From: Dryas octopetala
Taxonomy: Eukaryota; Streptophyta; Magnoliopsida; Rosales; Rosaceae
NCBI GenBank assembly: GCA_963921425.1
Contig: OY992840.1
Span: 622,501-686,500, forward strand
Direction: 5' to 3'
Length of the DNA stretch: 64,000 nt
Position numbers and translations under genes: made by a program. How positions within the stretch are numbered: the first letter of the stretch is position 1; each line of letters opens with the position of its first letter. The notes under the pieces were generated by a model, which was not told the origin of the DNA, did no database searches, and saw only the letters and a program-made list of their open reading frames with translations. Positions 47,527-59,361 of this stretch are shown here, piece after piece.

Positions 47527-50500
47527 TAGGGCTGGGTCGGTATCGGTATCCGAACCGCCAACTACTTACCGATCACCGACCGACAAGGGGTCAAAAGAGG
47601 AAAACCTCCACTGCCACCGATGTCGACAGTGTCGGAATACCTACTAACGGTATTACCGACTCCAACAGTCGGATCGGATCAGAATGGGCCCGATCGGAAC
47701 ATGTTTTGGGCCATGATTTAGGCCAAAAATTAAGGCAAAAAAAAAAATACAACCATAATACATTACTGAATAGTGAATACTGATTACAATTATACTTTTA
47801 CAACAATTAAACAATTATACAAATACAAATACACCCCAAATATTAATCTGCAGACATACCAAACAGGAAAACTGCAAACATATCAAACTTACAAGTTTAA
47901 CTGTTTAACAAACTTAAGAAAAAACATACCAAAGTAACCAAACTGAATTACTTAACAGATGACTGAATGAGGCAATGAGCAGTTTAATGGCAAATCCAAA
48001 ATTTCAAAGGGATGGCAGACAGCAAACTTGCAGTGAGCTGGAGGCAGTGAGCATTGAGCACTTTAAATGTTTAAATTGTTTAATGGCTTGGACTTGAAAA
48101 AGGGTCTTGATTTGTAGAAAGCTGTGAAGCAGTCATCACTGCAAAAAATACAAAAGAAGTACACAAACAAACAAACATAACAATTAACAAACTTACAAAC
48201 AAACATAACAATTAACAAACTTGTAAACAATAATCAAAACCAGAAATTCCAAAAGAAGCATACTTGATTCAATTTCTTCAAGCTCCTTGTAGAACTCAAC
48301 TTCTTCAGCTGTTGGTTCCTTGTAGAAGTTAAATTCCTCAGCTCTAAGCCAATCTGAGGTGCACACTAATGCCTCTACTGTTTTGGGAGTCAAAGATGCT
48401 CTAAAGGGATCAACAATCCTCCTACCCAAGCTAAATGCATTTTCACTAGCTACTGTGGAACTTGGGATTGATAAGAGATCCTTGGAAACCTTTAACAGAG
48501 TTGGATACCAAGTCTGGTTGGCCTTCCACCAATCCAAGAGATCAAACCCTTACCCTTCTAGTTTCTCAAAAGGGTCACTCAAATACTTGTCCACCTCATT
48601 GCTTATTTCAGAAGCCTCTTCCTCCATTCTTTTTCTTTTCATTTTCAATTTCATCCTAGAAAGGCCAGATTCTTGTGTGGTTGCATTTGCATCTGAGGTA
48701 CTAGATGAGACAATGCTGCTATCTGCCCCTCTGTATTCATTATACAAATTGAGCAAGTGTTTTCTTACCTCACCTACAATGAATGCTATCCTTTCACTAT
48801 CTGCTCCAAGTTCCTCATTAACTGTTTTGATGAATTGAAGCTTGTATCTCAGGTTTAGCACATGTGCTACATATACAAGCTTATTTACAATTTCAAAAGA
48901 CCCCTAATACTTGTTAAACTTCTGAATCATTGAATCTGCCACACTTTGCAACCCAAGATTACTAAAATCTTTAGTTTTGTCCAAAATCTCTACTTGTAAC
49001 TCACTTATTGTTACAAATAGCTCGGGGCTTGTGCATGGCTTGATTGCACTAAGCACCAAAGTAGCATCATAGAATTTTTCTAAGAACACCACAAAGGCAG
49101 ATGCCTTATCCCAATCATCATCACTTGGAGGCTCATCCTCACCTTTCCATCCCTATCTTTCTTAGAAAAATAGGTCATAAATGGCCTATACTCCTCTGCC
49201 ATTCTAGAGAATACAATTTTATATTTGAAGGCACTGTCCAACATCTTGTAGGTGGAGTTCCACCTAGTGCTAACATCCATTGAGATAGTGGACATTGGCC
49301 CCTTGTTCATCAAGACTGCATATTCTCTAAACTTATCTAACCTTTGTGGAGAGAAGTGAACCCACTTCACACAATTCTTTATTCCTTCAATTGAACCAAC
49401 CATCTCCTTCAACCCATCCTTCACTACTAAATTGAGGATGTGACAAGCACACCTCATGTGCAAGTACATGCCATCAAAGAGCAATGTACCTACCTCTTTT
49501 AACCTCTTTCTCATATACTCAACCCCCACATCATTTGCACTAGCATTGTCCACTGTGATGCTAAACACCTTTTTTATCCCCCAATCCATCATCAAACTGT
49601 GCTCTAAAAACCTCCCTATGTGTTCACCTTTGTGTGAATTAATCTTAGTGAAGTTGATAATCCTTTTATGCAACATCCACTCACTGTCCATGAAATGGGC
49701 AGTCACCACCATGTAATTGATATTTTCGACAGATGTCCAAATATCAGTGGTGATGCTTACCCTTTGAGCACCTATCACACTCATAATCTTTGTCTTCTGC
49801 ACATTGTACAAGTCTAACACCCCTGTAGCTACCTTCTTCCTATCTGAAATTTTAAACTTAGGACACAAGTCACTAATCATCTCCCTAAAGGATACTGCAT
49901 CAACCACCCTAAAAGGCTGATCTTCTCTTATAATCCACTTAATCCTTTTCTCTTCATGTTTTTTCTGGTTAAAGACATGGGGAACCAATGGAGCCCCCAT
50001 GGTCTCCTGTGTAAGGGTTGATTTCCTTTTCACATTACCCTTGTAACCTGGATTTTTTGTGCACCTCTTCTCTATGTGATTCATAATCCCAGTAGTACCA
50101 TTGTTTTTAGGGTGGGCTGGCATCTCATGTTTGCATGTATTGCAAACAGCATAGGGGTACATCACTCCTTTGTCATTTTTTTTAAAGACTTTTGTACAAA
50201 AAGACCATACATCACTCTGTTTGACCTTCTAAGACTTGGGTTCAATAGCTGGTTCAGGTTGTGGACCTTCTGGTTGTTCATTTTCCCCAACCCCAGACTG
50301 TGTTTGAGTTAGAATTGTTTCAAGTTGGGGTGGATTTTGTGTATGGGAACTTTGGGGTGTTTGTTCATTAAGATAGACATTAGTGTTTGAAATAGAATGG
50401 CTAGACTCCATCCTAAACCCTAGGATACAAAACAAATTAACAAACCAAAGTTACCAAACCATACATCATTATTAATTTATTCTAGGCAGCTGGCAATACA

Positions 50501-51587
50501 CAAACACAACTACACAACTACACAACTACACAATTACACAATCTACTAGTCTACAATTCTACACAAGCATACTGCATACATGACTCATGAGTCAATTTCT
50601 AAACTAGCAGCACGAAATACACAAGCATGCATGACATGAGTCTCTTTCTAAACTAACAGCACGAAAACATAGTTAAATGTTAATTAATAGATGACATAAC
50701 ACAGTGAGCAGTTACCTAATTTCAAGAACAAACAACCTAATTTTAAAAACTTAATTTCAATTTTCAAGAACAGACTAACAGAGGCACAGAGCATAATTGA
50801 GTTAGCACTTATGACTTACCCAAGTAACCCAACCTTCCAAGCACTGGACAGGTCCAATTGAAGTTCCTGTGAGCTTCCCTTAACCTGCAAACACAAAATT
50901 AACTTAATTAAGAACTAATTTTAGCTTTCCCTCAAATTAGAAAATGAAACCCTAATTTCATAATCAGAATTTCATACACAGAGAGGAATTTCATACACTA
51001 AGTGTGAAGATGAGAAACTGAGTCTCAGAAGAAGAGATCAAAGAAGATACCTCAGTCTTCTCAGAGATCGTAAAACAAGCAGAGACTAAGAGAAAGAAGA
51101 GAGAAAAGATAGGGGAGAAGAAAGGAGATGACTAGTGCTGACTGGTGAATGGTGGACTGGTGGCATCTAGTTGTGGTGGTGGTGGTCTAAGAGAAGAGAG
51201 AGCTTGAAGAAGAAGAAGAAGAATCGCGAAGAGAGAAAAGAGAGGCTGAGAAGATAAAATCAGAAGAAAAATGAAAATATGAAATGATGTTATTAGACTT
51301 AGGGTTTTTTTTGTGATCGGGTGCATTATCATGCACCCTCCATCCAACGGCTATAATTAAATCATACATTAAAAATAAATAAAAAATAAATTAAATACAT
51401 ATATATCGTCAGTAGCGGTTTACCGACGATAATGAATGTCTAACACCGCACTCGTCACCGCCCATGGTCGGATCAGTATACTTACCGACACCGACGATGC
51501 GGTCACCTATCGGATCGGTTTCTGTCGGAATGAAATGGCCGGTAATTGTGGTCGGATCAGTTTTTTCGGTTTACCGACCCAGCCTTA
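47527..51587 (-). mobile_element. hAT transposon, 4061 bp, with near-full transposase frame
   Basis: Ends TAGGGCTGGGTCGGTA and inverse of TACCGACCCAGCCTTA are inverted repeats of about 15 bases. The 8-bp target duplications ATTATGAG (47519-47526) and ATTATGGG (51588-51595) differ by one base. Subterminal GGTATCGGTAT/CCGACA motifs flank both sides. 47690-48190 is the 3' region, 50412-51587 the 5' region, with a GA/CT-rich leader near 51050-51290 and two likely introns. The single gene is on the minus strand. Confidence 0.92.
48193..50411 (-). pseudogene. hAT transposase (BED zinc finger, RICESLEEPER-like), four disabling changes
   Basis: One collinear frame starts MESSHSISN at 50411. In order: BED finger with CNTCKHEMPAH...HIEKRC (about 50150-50070), catalytic-core block VSITTDIWTSVENINYM, VFSITVDNASAND, MRCACHILNLVVKDGL, STRWNSTYKML, the DUF4413-like region (DKASAFVVFLEKFYDATLVLS), and the C-terminal hAT dimerisation region (DLLDWWKANQTWYPTL; LLSIPSSTVASENAFSLG). 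Breaks: TAG at 50229-50231, a one-base shift near 49145, TAG at 48904-48906 at a Trp position, and TAA near 48547. Length (about 730 codons) and order are normal for the family. Host-domesticated RICESLEEPER copies have clean frames, so this is a decayed transposon gene. Confidence 0.92.
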
Positions 51588-51800
51588 ATTATGGGAGAAA
51601 TGTCACTGATAACCATCACATATAATGATTTTTCTTCTTATTGAGATTTAACTCAATGGAAGTTTGGCTGATTGTCCAAGCTAGCTATTGTAAATCATAG
51701 AGTGTGATCATCTTGAGCCAAGAATATAACATGCACACAACATAAACATTGTTTCACAATTTTGACCACAAACATTGTTTCATGATTTAAAAGTTAGACT

Positions 51801-52952
51801 CAAGGTTTTAAATTTTTAAATTTTCGGAAAAATTTCGTTGAAAATTTTGTTTTTTTAGGGTTCCGAAATCAAAACACATATTCAACAATTTTTCGTGAAG
51901 TTTTCGCCGAAATTTTTGAAATTTCAGCGAAATTTACCGAAATTTATCGAAATTATGGAAATTTTCCTATTTTTTATTTTTTCCAACTTTTGAAATTTAC
52001 CAAAAATAACTTGAGACTCCAAATAATTCACTGAAAAATTCTACGAATTCGTATTGATGAGTACTAATTTCTTATAACCTCAAAATAGTCAAATTGCTTT
52101 CAAAAAAATTATGAAAAATCCTACTCTCATAATTTAATTCTGAAAAAAATAATAATCGCCAAATTCTTGAATTTTCCTTTTCTAAAATTCATTTCCACAC
52201 AACTAAACTCTAGAACTACAACCAAAGGTCTAAGTTAGTTAAAATAAACTTAAGGAAATTTCTAATTCCTTTAAACAAACTTTAAAACAAGTTTGAAAAA
52301 TTTAAGTAACAAAATTACCATAAGCTAAAATTTGGGTTGTTACACTAAGTGAAGACAAAGCTTGGCTGGGTTAGAGGCACGAGAAAAAAGGAAGGAAAGA
52401 AAAAAAAAATAAGAGAGAAAAAGGGAGGGGTGGTTTCGGGTCTTTGGGCAATTGGAAAGAAAAAAAAAAGTTTGAGATTTTGTTTAGTTATTTTAAACCC
52501 TAAACTCTAATATATTTCTATATAAAAAAATAATTAAAAATATCCTAAAGGGCCTAAAACCTAATATCCTAAAGAATATAGAGTATATAAAGTTTAATGT
52601 ATAGATTATAGAGTATAAAGAGTATTAGGGTATATAGAGTATATAGAGTATTAGGGTTTAGATTTTAGTGTATAATTAAATTATAGAGTATAAAGAATAT
52701 ACTAATTTTATTTATTCATTATATTAATTTTATTTAACAGTATTTGCTTCAGCGCATATTATATTCACCTTATATCACATGAAACCTACTATATAATTTG
52801 GTTTCTTCAATATTTTTTATCAATTTAGTAGATAATATGTTAAATAAATATATGGTAAAGTTTCATTAAAATTTTTCGCATTTTGATAGTAATTTCCGCC
52901 GTTTTTGTCGAAATTTAAAAATTTTCCTCAAACTCCGAAATTTAATTTCTTG
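51801..52952. mobile_element. Non-autonomous element with 8-bp target duplication, 1152 bp
   Basis: GTTAGACT occurs at 51793-51800 and 52953-52960. The ends CAAGGTTTTAAATTT and inverse CAAGAAATTAAATTTC are imperfect inverted repeats. Subterminal (C)GAAATTT motifs are dense at both sides. The 8-bp duplication suggests hAT. Inside, 51975-52345 is a Gypsy-LTR-like fragment (inverse start TGTAACAACCCAAATT), then purine-rich and telomere-like ATTAGGGT(TT) stretches. Confidence 0.65.
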
Positions 52953-53071
52953 GTTAGACTACATAACATTTTCCTTTTCTTTGTAAAAATATTCGATAAA
53001 ATATTTTTTTAACAATTCAATACAAAGTTATAAAAAATTCACAAAATACATTCAAATTTCAAACAAAAACA

Positions 53072-53473
53072 TTGGTTGTGGAGGTCGTGGGGTGTTGTAG
53101 GGTATTTGGTTGTAGTTGTAGTTGTAGGTTTTTGTTTAGAAAGAGAACAAGAGATTTGCTATTCCCCATTACTGTGAACCAAAGTTACTTCCAGTCCTCC
53201 ACTCCCACCTCTGACATCACCCGTCCCCCTTCTCCTTCCAATCTACCAGACTACCACCCGACATCTCACCAGCGCCAGATAGTGAACAACAATCAAAACC
53301 CAGAAAAATTTTGGACTCGCAGAGAGAGAGAAGTTGGACTACTACGATTTGCAGACGCTTCAGCCTTGCGATCGCAGTTGGTGCTGAAAAGAGGACTCAG
53401 GTATGTAGATTTGGCTGATATTCATTTGGGCACTTTGGCATTGGAATACAAGAAGAGACTTTGTGCTGCTTAA
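53072..53473 (+). CDS. Hypothetical 133-aa ORF
   Basis: An uninterrupted frame from ATG 53072 to TAA 53473. The C-terminal half (FWTRREREVGLLRFADASAL, then LRYVDLADIHLGTLALEYKK) has normal amino acid variety; the N-terminal half looks like leader sequence read through. I recognise no family. A partial repeat of the last codons (CAAGAAGAGACTTT) recurs at about 53511. It could be a captured exon, a retrocopy or chance. Confidence 0.25.
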   Translation: MVVEVVGCCRVFGCSCSCRFLFRKRTRDLLFPITVNQSYFQSSTPTSDITRPPSPSNLPDYHPTSHQRQIVNNNQNPEKFWTRREREVGLLRFADASALRSQLVLKRGLRYVDLADIHLGTLALEYKKRLCAA

Positions 53474-53929
53474 CTGTTTGATTCATTATTTTGATTCACT
53501 ATTTTTTTAATTCAAGAAGAGACTTTATGTTGCTTTCCTTATTAAAACTGAAATCAAAGAAGAATTGCCTTTTCTTTTTGTTAAATTTAAGAAATCATTT
53601 TGGTTCTCTTGCTTAACTGGCTTAAACGAACAGAGGGAATTTACAAAGAAGCATAATATTTAATCTCAAGCTCTATAAATGGAAAGAGGGAATATACAAA
53701 GAGGGAAAACAAAATACCAAACACAGATGAAAAATTAAAGGGAAAGAAAGATCAGTTCTCTCAGAAAATTATAATAAAACAGTAACATCCAACAAATTTC
53801 AGCTCCAAAAGAGTTTAATAAACTGCACCAAAATCCTAATATGAAAAAGCCCAATCATCAAAAAACATATAACAATCCCTTATTCTAAAATCACCAATTC
53901 ATTCTTAGAAGCAAATAACAAAAACTCTA

Positions 53930-54860
53930 ATTTCAGGTGAATCATAGAAGAAAAAAGTACCCTTTGATAGACCAATAATCGTGGTATTTTAGAGGGAAAA
54001 GATAAAAGGGATTTACATGGATTTGTGTAGATCTATGCAGATCTGTGTCTGGATTGGAAAAAAGAGAGGAAATTTACCTTATTTTCCAAAAAATGGATTT
54101 GTGTAAATCTACACAGTTCTGTCTCGATTGTAAAGGAGTGAGAAAATTTACCTCATTTGTTGAGAAATCGAGAGGAGAGTTGAAGCCTTTGGGGCTCTAG
54201 TAGATAGAAAACTGTTGTGCAAAGATAAAGATGTAATAAGTGGTATAAATACTTAAAAAAAAGTTAGGTGGCATGCATGCATTACCTCATTTCCCTTAGC
54301 CTTATCTGGCATCGCCACTGATTAAATTTCTTGCAAGAATGTGGCATGCATGCATTACCTCATTTCCCTTGGCCTTATTTTGCTTTGCCACGGATTAAAT
54401 TTTCTCGCAAGAACATGGCATGCATAACTCAAGAAAGAAAAAAAGAAAAAAGAAATACACTTTCATGCGGTCGTTTTAATCCACTAGCATAACTCAAGAA
54501 ATTAGTATATGATGGGTTTCCAGAAGTAGAATAAGCAATTAGACAATTAATTATGTGTTTCCTTTCAATCCCCATGGCAAATGAGGAAGCAAATAAGTCG
54601 AACCTTTCCTCTTTTTCCATCATATCTATGTTAAACTAGCATGTAATCTTGTAATTAAGTATCAATAAGTGATTAATTGAAGTAGTTCATCAGAGCCTGA
54701 ATGAGGTGAGATTTCCTTGTGAAATCTGGCCCTTCCCCCTCAACAAAAATAAAACAGTTAAATCTCCAATCAGAATGGTACTTGAATCAGATGTTAGATT
54801 AGCAACGAGTTAGGCTTTTTTATGACCTCAGTGGTGGTGTGAATGGTGAAACATTTTGGT
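53930..54860. repeat. Duplicated unit blocks b and a, copy 3 (partial)
   Basis: 53945-54250 repeats the leader region of block b (GGATTTGTGTAGATCTATG; GAAATTTACCT), 54262-54425 the RY minisatellite (about three units), and 54500-54860 block a (CCCTTCCCCCTCAACAAAAA; GAGTTAGGCTTTTTTATGAC). Order b, RY array, a agrees with copy 2. Confidence 0.65.
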
Positions 54861-55767
54861 CCATGTTATTCTTTGCATGATATTTTTTCCGTAATCTTTT
54901 TGTGTGAAGCTGTCTGTATCAGCGGAAACTGTTTGATTTTGAGAAGTGTCGAACCTATGATTTGTTTAGGTTAAGGATGAATGGTCTTAAACTGTAATCC
55001 GAACTCAACTTCCCCATGTCATTTTAATTTGGATAGTATATTCTTTATTTTCTGTGGTACTTATCTCAGGCATGTATTTTGCATTTTGTAGGGTTTTGTT
55101 TCTTCTCCTTTTGATAAACTTTCTCTCATGCTTATACTATTTATTTCCCTCCTTCTTTCATCATCATAATCCTCCCCCTCCCTCCTCATGCTATGCACAT
55201 GTTTTCCTTTTCTTTTCTTTCAAGACACAATTACTAGCTGCCATATAGCAAAAAGAAGAACTAATATGCTGTAATAGACATAAATTAGGGGGGAGCCTGG
55301 ATGTGGAGCTGGGGTGGGCTGGATGTGGGCTGGATGTAGGACTGGAGTGGGCTGCATTTTGGGGCTGGGGGTGGGCTAGAAGTGTTTGGGCTGTATATAG
55401 TTTACATAGAAAAAAGAAACTTTCAGTTGGGCCAGTCCAGGCTACTGCCCAGGCTAGCCAAAATTAAGATCAGCCACTGCATAAATTTCACAAGATACGT
55501 AATTTTAAATTCCTTAGTTTCACACAAACACATCATACAATTTTTATATAAGAAGTTTTTAATTTAGAACTTCACATGAATTCGTTTTTTCCTTTTTTTG
55601 ATCAGTACTTGGGAGTGCAGGTACGATAAATCTCTGATTTTGAGCGAAATTAACTTTTGCTGATCAATATAGATTTTCCTTAATCCTTAATTCATCAATT
55701 GCGTATTTAAATTAAATTAATAGGTGTATTTGGGAGATCAAGACCATAAAGAAGTTAATTTGGCAGC
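54861..55767. other. Upstream region of the second alpha-crystallin gene
   Basis: No coding exon confirmed. 55285-55395 is G-rich with short GGCTGGATGTGG tandem units. ACTTGGGAGTGCAG followed by GTACG near 55606-55625 looks like an exon end and could be a lost or non-coding upstream exon. Confidence 0.4.
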
Positions 55768-56354
55768 ATGGGCATGCAAAATGTTGCTGACCACCCACAT
55801 CTGAAGCCAGCTGTTGTTTTAACTGGAACAGCAAAGGAATGTAATGCTGCACCTCCTATTGGCCTTGTTGACATTGGAGTGAGTGAAGCTGCCTACCTTT
55901 TTCGAGTTGTACTTCCTGGTCTTCGGAAGGATCAGTGTAAGTTCCCTATATTTTCATTAACTATATATGTCTCTCATACATAGTGCATAGAAGAAGCATA
56001 ATTATTTCACTGGGCTGCTCTTTTTAAATGCTAGTGTTAAAGTAATTGAATATAGCGGCCAAGTAGGTAATTCTTGCTCTTGCAGGTAAAGTACAATGTG
56101 ATATCCAACGTGATGGGAAGGTTCATATAGAAGGAGTCATGGCAGATGTCGGACTTCTGAGAGACTCATCAACTGTGTGGCATATGAAAGTCCAGCAATT
56201 ATGCCCGCCTGGACCATTTACCATTTCCTTTAATCTTCCTGGACCTGTTGACCCCCGTTTGATTTCTTCTAATTCCCGACGTGATGGAATCCTGGAAGTG
56301 GTTGTTATGAAATACAGAACACCTCCAGAAGAAAGCAGGTTTCCGCATTTGTGA
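55768..56354 (+). CDS. Short alpha-crystallin-domain protein, paralogue of the 22-kb gene, 145 aa
   Basis: Coding join 55768-55936 and 56086-56354 with GT/AG borders; a Cys codon is split by the intron exactly as in the longer gene. The protein is almost entirely the IDM2/IDM3-type alpha-crystallin domain: VVLTGTAKECNAAPPIGLVDIG, YLFRVVLPGLRKDQC, CDIQRDGKVHIEGV, WHMKVQQLCPPGPFTISFNLPGPVDPRL. The 280-residue N-terminal region of the other gene is missing; an unseen upstream exon is possible, or it is a 5'-truncated duplicate. The start is the first ATG in frame after an upstream region with no open extension. There are no stops or shifts. Same-strand orientation and shared intron phase point to tandem duplication. 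Confidence 0.75.
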
Positions 56355-57385
56355 GGTTTGTGAGAGGGCCATCTCGTTTGTTATGGCATTCCTTCTTGTT
56401 TGTGGTCCAACATGGGGAGAGTGGTAATGGGGGAAGAAAAATGCATGCATATACACAGATGTGCAGTTTTGTTTGCAAAAGTGAATGTGTTTACTTCGGT
56501 ATAGTATAAAAAAGATTGGTGCACTTCTTTGTAGTCATTTTCAGATTATTAGAACTCTTCATGGATAATGAAAATCAAATGGGTAGGTTGTTTAGGGTCG
56601 TTTGATAACATTTATGTTCTTGGCATTTCTTTTTTAGTTAATGAGATAGAGACAACATATATGGAAGAAGACAAAGGAGGGAGGGGGATGAGATATCAGA
56701 GATATAAGGAATAAATGAAAGACAGTGCATACAATGATACAACAAAAACAGGAAAAAAAAAAAAAAAACTTATTTTTATTACCCAAAAAAATAAAATGAT
56801 TTGAAACAGTTTTTGGACTAGTTTTTAGTTTTCATCTTATGCATCATTCCATATACAATTTATCCTCTTCATATCTATTCTCTCTTCTCATTCTCTCAAT
56901 TTTTTTCTGTCTCTATCTTTTATTAAAAATAAAAATTGAAAATTGAAAACGAAAATGTTGTGCGCAAATAAAACCTGTGAAGAATTAACCTCAAAACTCA
57001 TAAACTAAAAACACCACTCAATCTCTTAGCACACATTTTTCAGACAAAGCAGAAATATGAATTATGAATATGATGAGCTGGAGATTATCTCACCGATGCC
57101 CCTTTAGTTGTTTGACGGTATTGTGCTTGAAGTCAATAGATTGAATAACTACAAATAAAAAAGATAAAAAATTAAACAAAAATGAGAGCACAAGGATCAC
57201 ATTTCCTACAGAAAATTATAAAAATCAAGATATGACGTTACCTGGGGATCTTAATCTTGTGGAATACACTATGGATAAGTTTCTGCTGTTAGTCAAGTAT
57301 TTTTGGAAGCGTAGACAAAATCAGTTATTGGAAGTCAATTATTGTCATTAAGTAAAAAAATAAAAAAATTAGAGTTTAGTCCTTA
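56355..57385. other. 3' flank of the short alpha-crystallin gene, intergenic
   Basis: AT-rich with an A run at 56752-56768. No gene seen. Confidence 0.45.
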
Positions 57386-57395
57386 TTGCATTTTT

Positions 57396-57943
57396 GAGAA
57401 AATTACAGATTTGGTCCACTTATTTTATATCTAGTTCAATTTTGGTCCACGATCTTTTTTAAGTTCTGTTTTAGTCCACTAATTGTTTCATTTGTTCAAT
57501 AAATGTCCAGATTTGTGACTTTAAATTCTTTGGGTTGTGTTTTCTTCAATTATAATTGAAGTATAAGTTATATTTCATCATTTCTTAGTCATAAAAACAA
57601 ATTTGAAGTATTATAATCTAAGAGAATTGAGATTGGGTGAAGTTTGAAAAATTGGCAGTTTCGAATACCATACTTTGGGGTCAATTATCTTGAATTTTAG
57701 AACTCCAATTTGAATGATCTTTATAAAGTTGTAAAGAAGAAATGCATAGTTTTAAAACAAGTATATCTTTGCTGAATTTGGGTGAGATTTGATAAGGTAA
57801 AAGGCAGACCAAATTTGAGAAAACAAATCTGGACCTTTATTGAACAAGTGGAACAATTAGTGGATTAAAACATAACTTAAAAAAGATTGTGGACCAAAAT
57901 TGAACTAGGTGTAAAATAACTAGACTAAATCTGTAATTTCCTC
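57396..57943. mobile_element. MULE-type inverted-repeat element, 548 bp
   Basis: Arms of about 130 bases (GAGAAAATTACAGATTTGGTC and onward; inverse at 57815-57943) are inverted copies with scattered differences. A 10-bp target duplication TTGCATTTTT lies at 57386-57395 and 57944-57953. The centre (57530-57810) is non-coding. Confidence 0.85.
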
Positions 57944-58124
57944 TTGCATTTTTTATTGGGACTAAAACCTTATACATTTTTTTTTTCTAAATAAAACTCT
58001 TGTTTTTTCTAAATAAAACCCTTTGACCACTGCCATGTCAAATAAATATGTCATAATTTTTTATTTTTTGAGGATATAGGTACGGCTTCAGTTCATACTC
58101 TCCTAAGGTATAGAATGTGGTTTG

Positions 58125-58390
58125 TGCCCAAAATCTAAGAGTTAAAACCTAATATAAAGTCGACAAATCAATATTGAAGGCTCGAAGAAGAAGCAAAAAT
58201 GCACTGCCAAACACTCAGCGGGCTTATGAGGCATGTGGTTTGTGGAGGCTGCATATTATATGTTTACTCTGAGAATCCTAGAGTTAAAACCTAATATAAA
58301 GCCAATAAACCAGTATCGAGAGCTCGAAAAAGAAGCAAAAATGCACTGCTGAACACTCGGCAATGGTCGCCGAGCGCTCGACACCTGGTA
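58125..58390. repeat. Tandem duplication of about 130 bp
   Basis: GAGTTAAAACCTAATATAAAG and GAAGCAAAAATGCACTGC occur at 58138-58210 and again at 58271-58350. The second copy ends in a GC-rich CGCCGAGCGCTCGAC palindromic stretch. Related ACTCGG/GCGCTCG motifs are near 61155-61215. Confidence 0.7.
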
Positions 58391-59112
58391 TACGTGAAAA
58401 AAATAAAAATTAATGGACCAATATTATGTAACATGGAATAGTTACAATATTTTGGAGTTTATTTAGAATTATAATAGCCATAAGACTTTCGTCAGTAAAA
58501 TATAAAATTAAAGGACCTGAATGGAAGTCTCCCAAATTAGTCCAAAAAAGTGTTACCATTCAAGGGTCCACACGGGCTCAATGTAATGTAATATACAATT
58601 CTTGAAACTTTGATCCTATGTTCCTTGATTAATACGAGCTAGCTTCACCAATTTGGCACTTGGCACCAGCTAGACCTGGCAAAAACACACACGACTCGTT
58701 AACACAACACAAAACGACAAGCAAATTTAAGGTTTGGGTTAAAGGTTATAAGGCCGGGTTGATATTAGTGTCACTCATTAGTGACCCATTAAGTTAACGG
58801 GTCGTGTCGGATGAATTCAAGGATCACCCATTTCACCCGTTAAGAAAATGGCAAACTTGACATTTTTCTCTATTCTCTATTTATTTTTTCATTTTCCCTT
58901 TATTCCCCAACCAATCAACCCACGCACGCATCCCCTCATTCCTCATTTTCATATTTCCCTTTCTTCTCTCTTCTCTTTCTCCTTCCCTCAACCAGTCTAG
59001 TGGCTGATGCTGACAAGGCGAGAGGCGATGGACTCGCCGCTCCATCCTCTCTCTCCCTGTGTACTTCACTCGCGCCTCACCTCACCTCACTCTCTCTGTC
59101 TCTCAAATCTTT

Positions 59113-59116
<4 letters not shown>

Positions 59117-59167
<51 letters not shown>
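59117..59167. repeat. (CT)n microsatellite
   Basis: About 25 CT units followed by CCTC-type variants to 59198. Confidence 0.95.
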
Positions 59168-59172
<5 letters not shown>

Positions 59173-59277
59173 TCTCTCCCTCCCTCCCTCCCTCCCTCTC
59201 GACCCTCAGCCTCCATCGAGTTCAGCCTTCAAAGTTTCTCTGTGATCTCTCCCTCTCGAGTCTCGACCCTCAGCCTC

Positions 59278-59361
59278 AATTCAAAGTGAACCATTGGCGT
59301 CGAGTTCGCCACTCGCAGCATCCACATCGACGAGATTGTCAAGGCCCAGATTTGGGACACA
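59278..59361 (+). pseudogene. RABA/Rab11-type GTPase fragment, captured
   Basis: The frame reads NSK, a stop, then TIGVEFATRSIHIDEIVKAQ and IWDT, ending where the family continues AGQE. It spans switch I to the start of the switch II motif (WDTAGQE), about residues 40-68 of a plant RabA protein. Both the N-terminal P-loop and everything after WDT are missing. It lies inside the hAT-like element and is most simply a captured exon. Confidence 0.75.
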
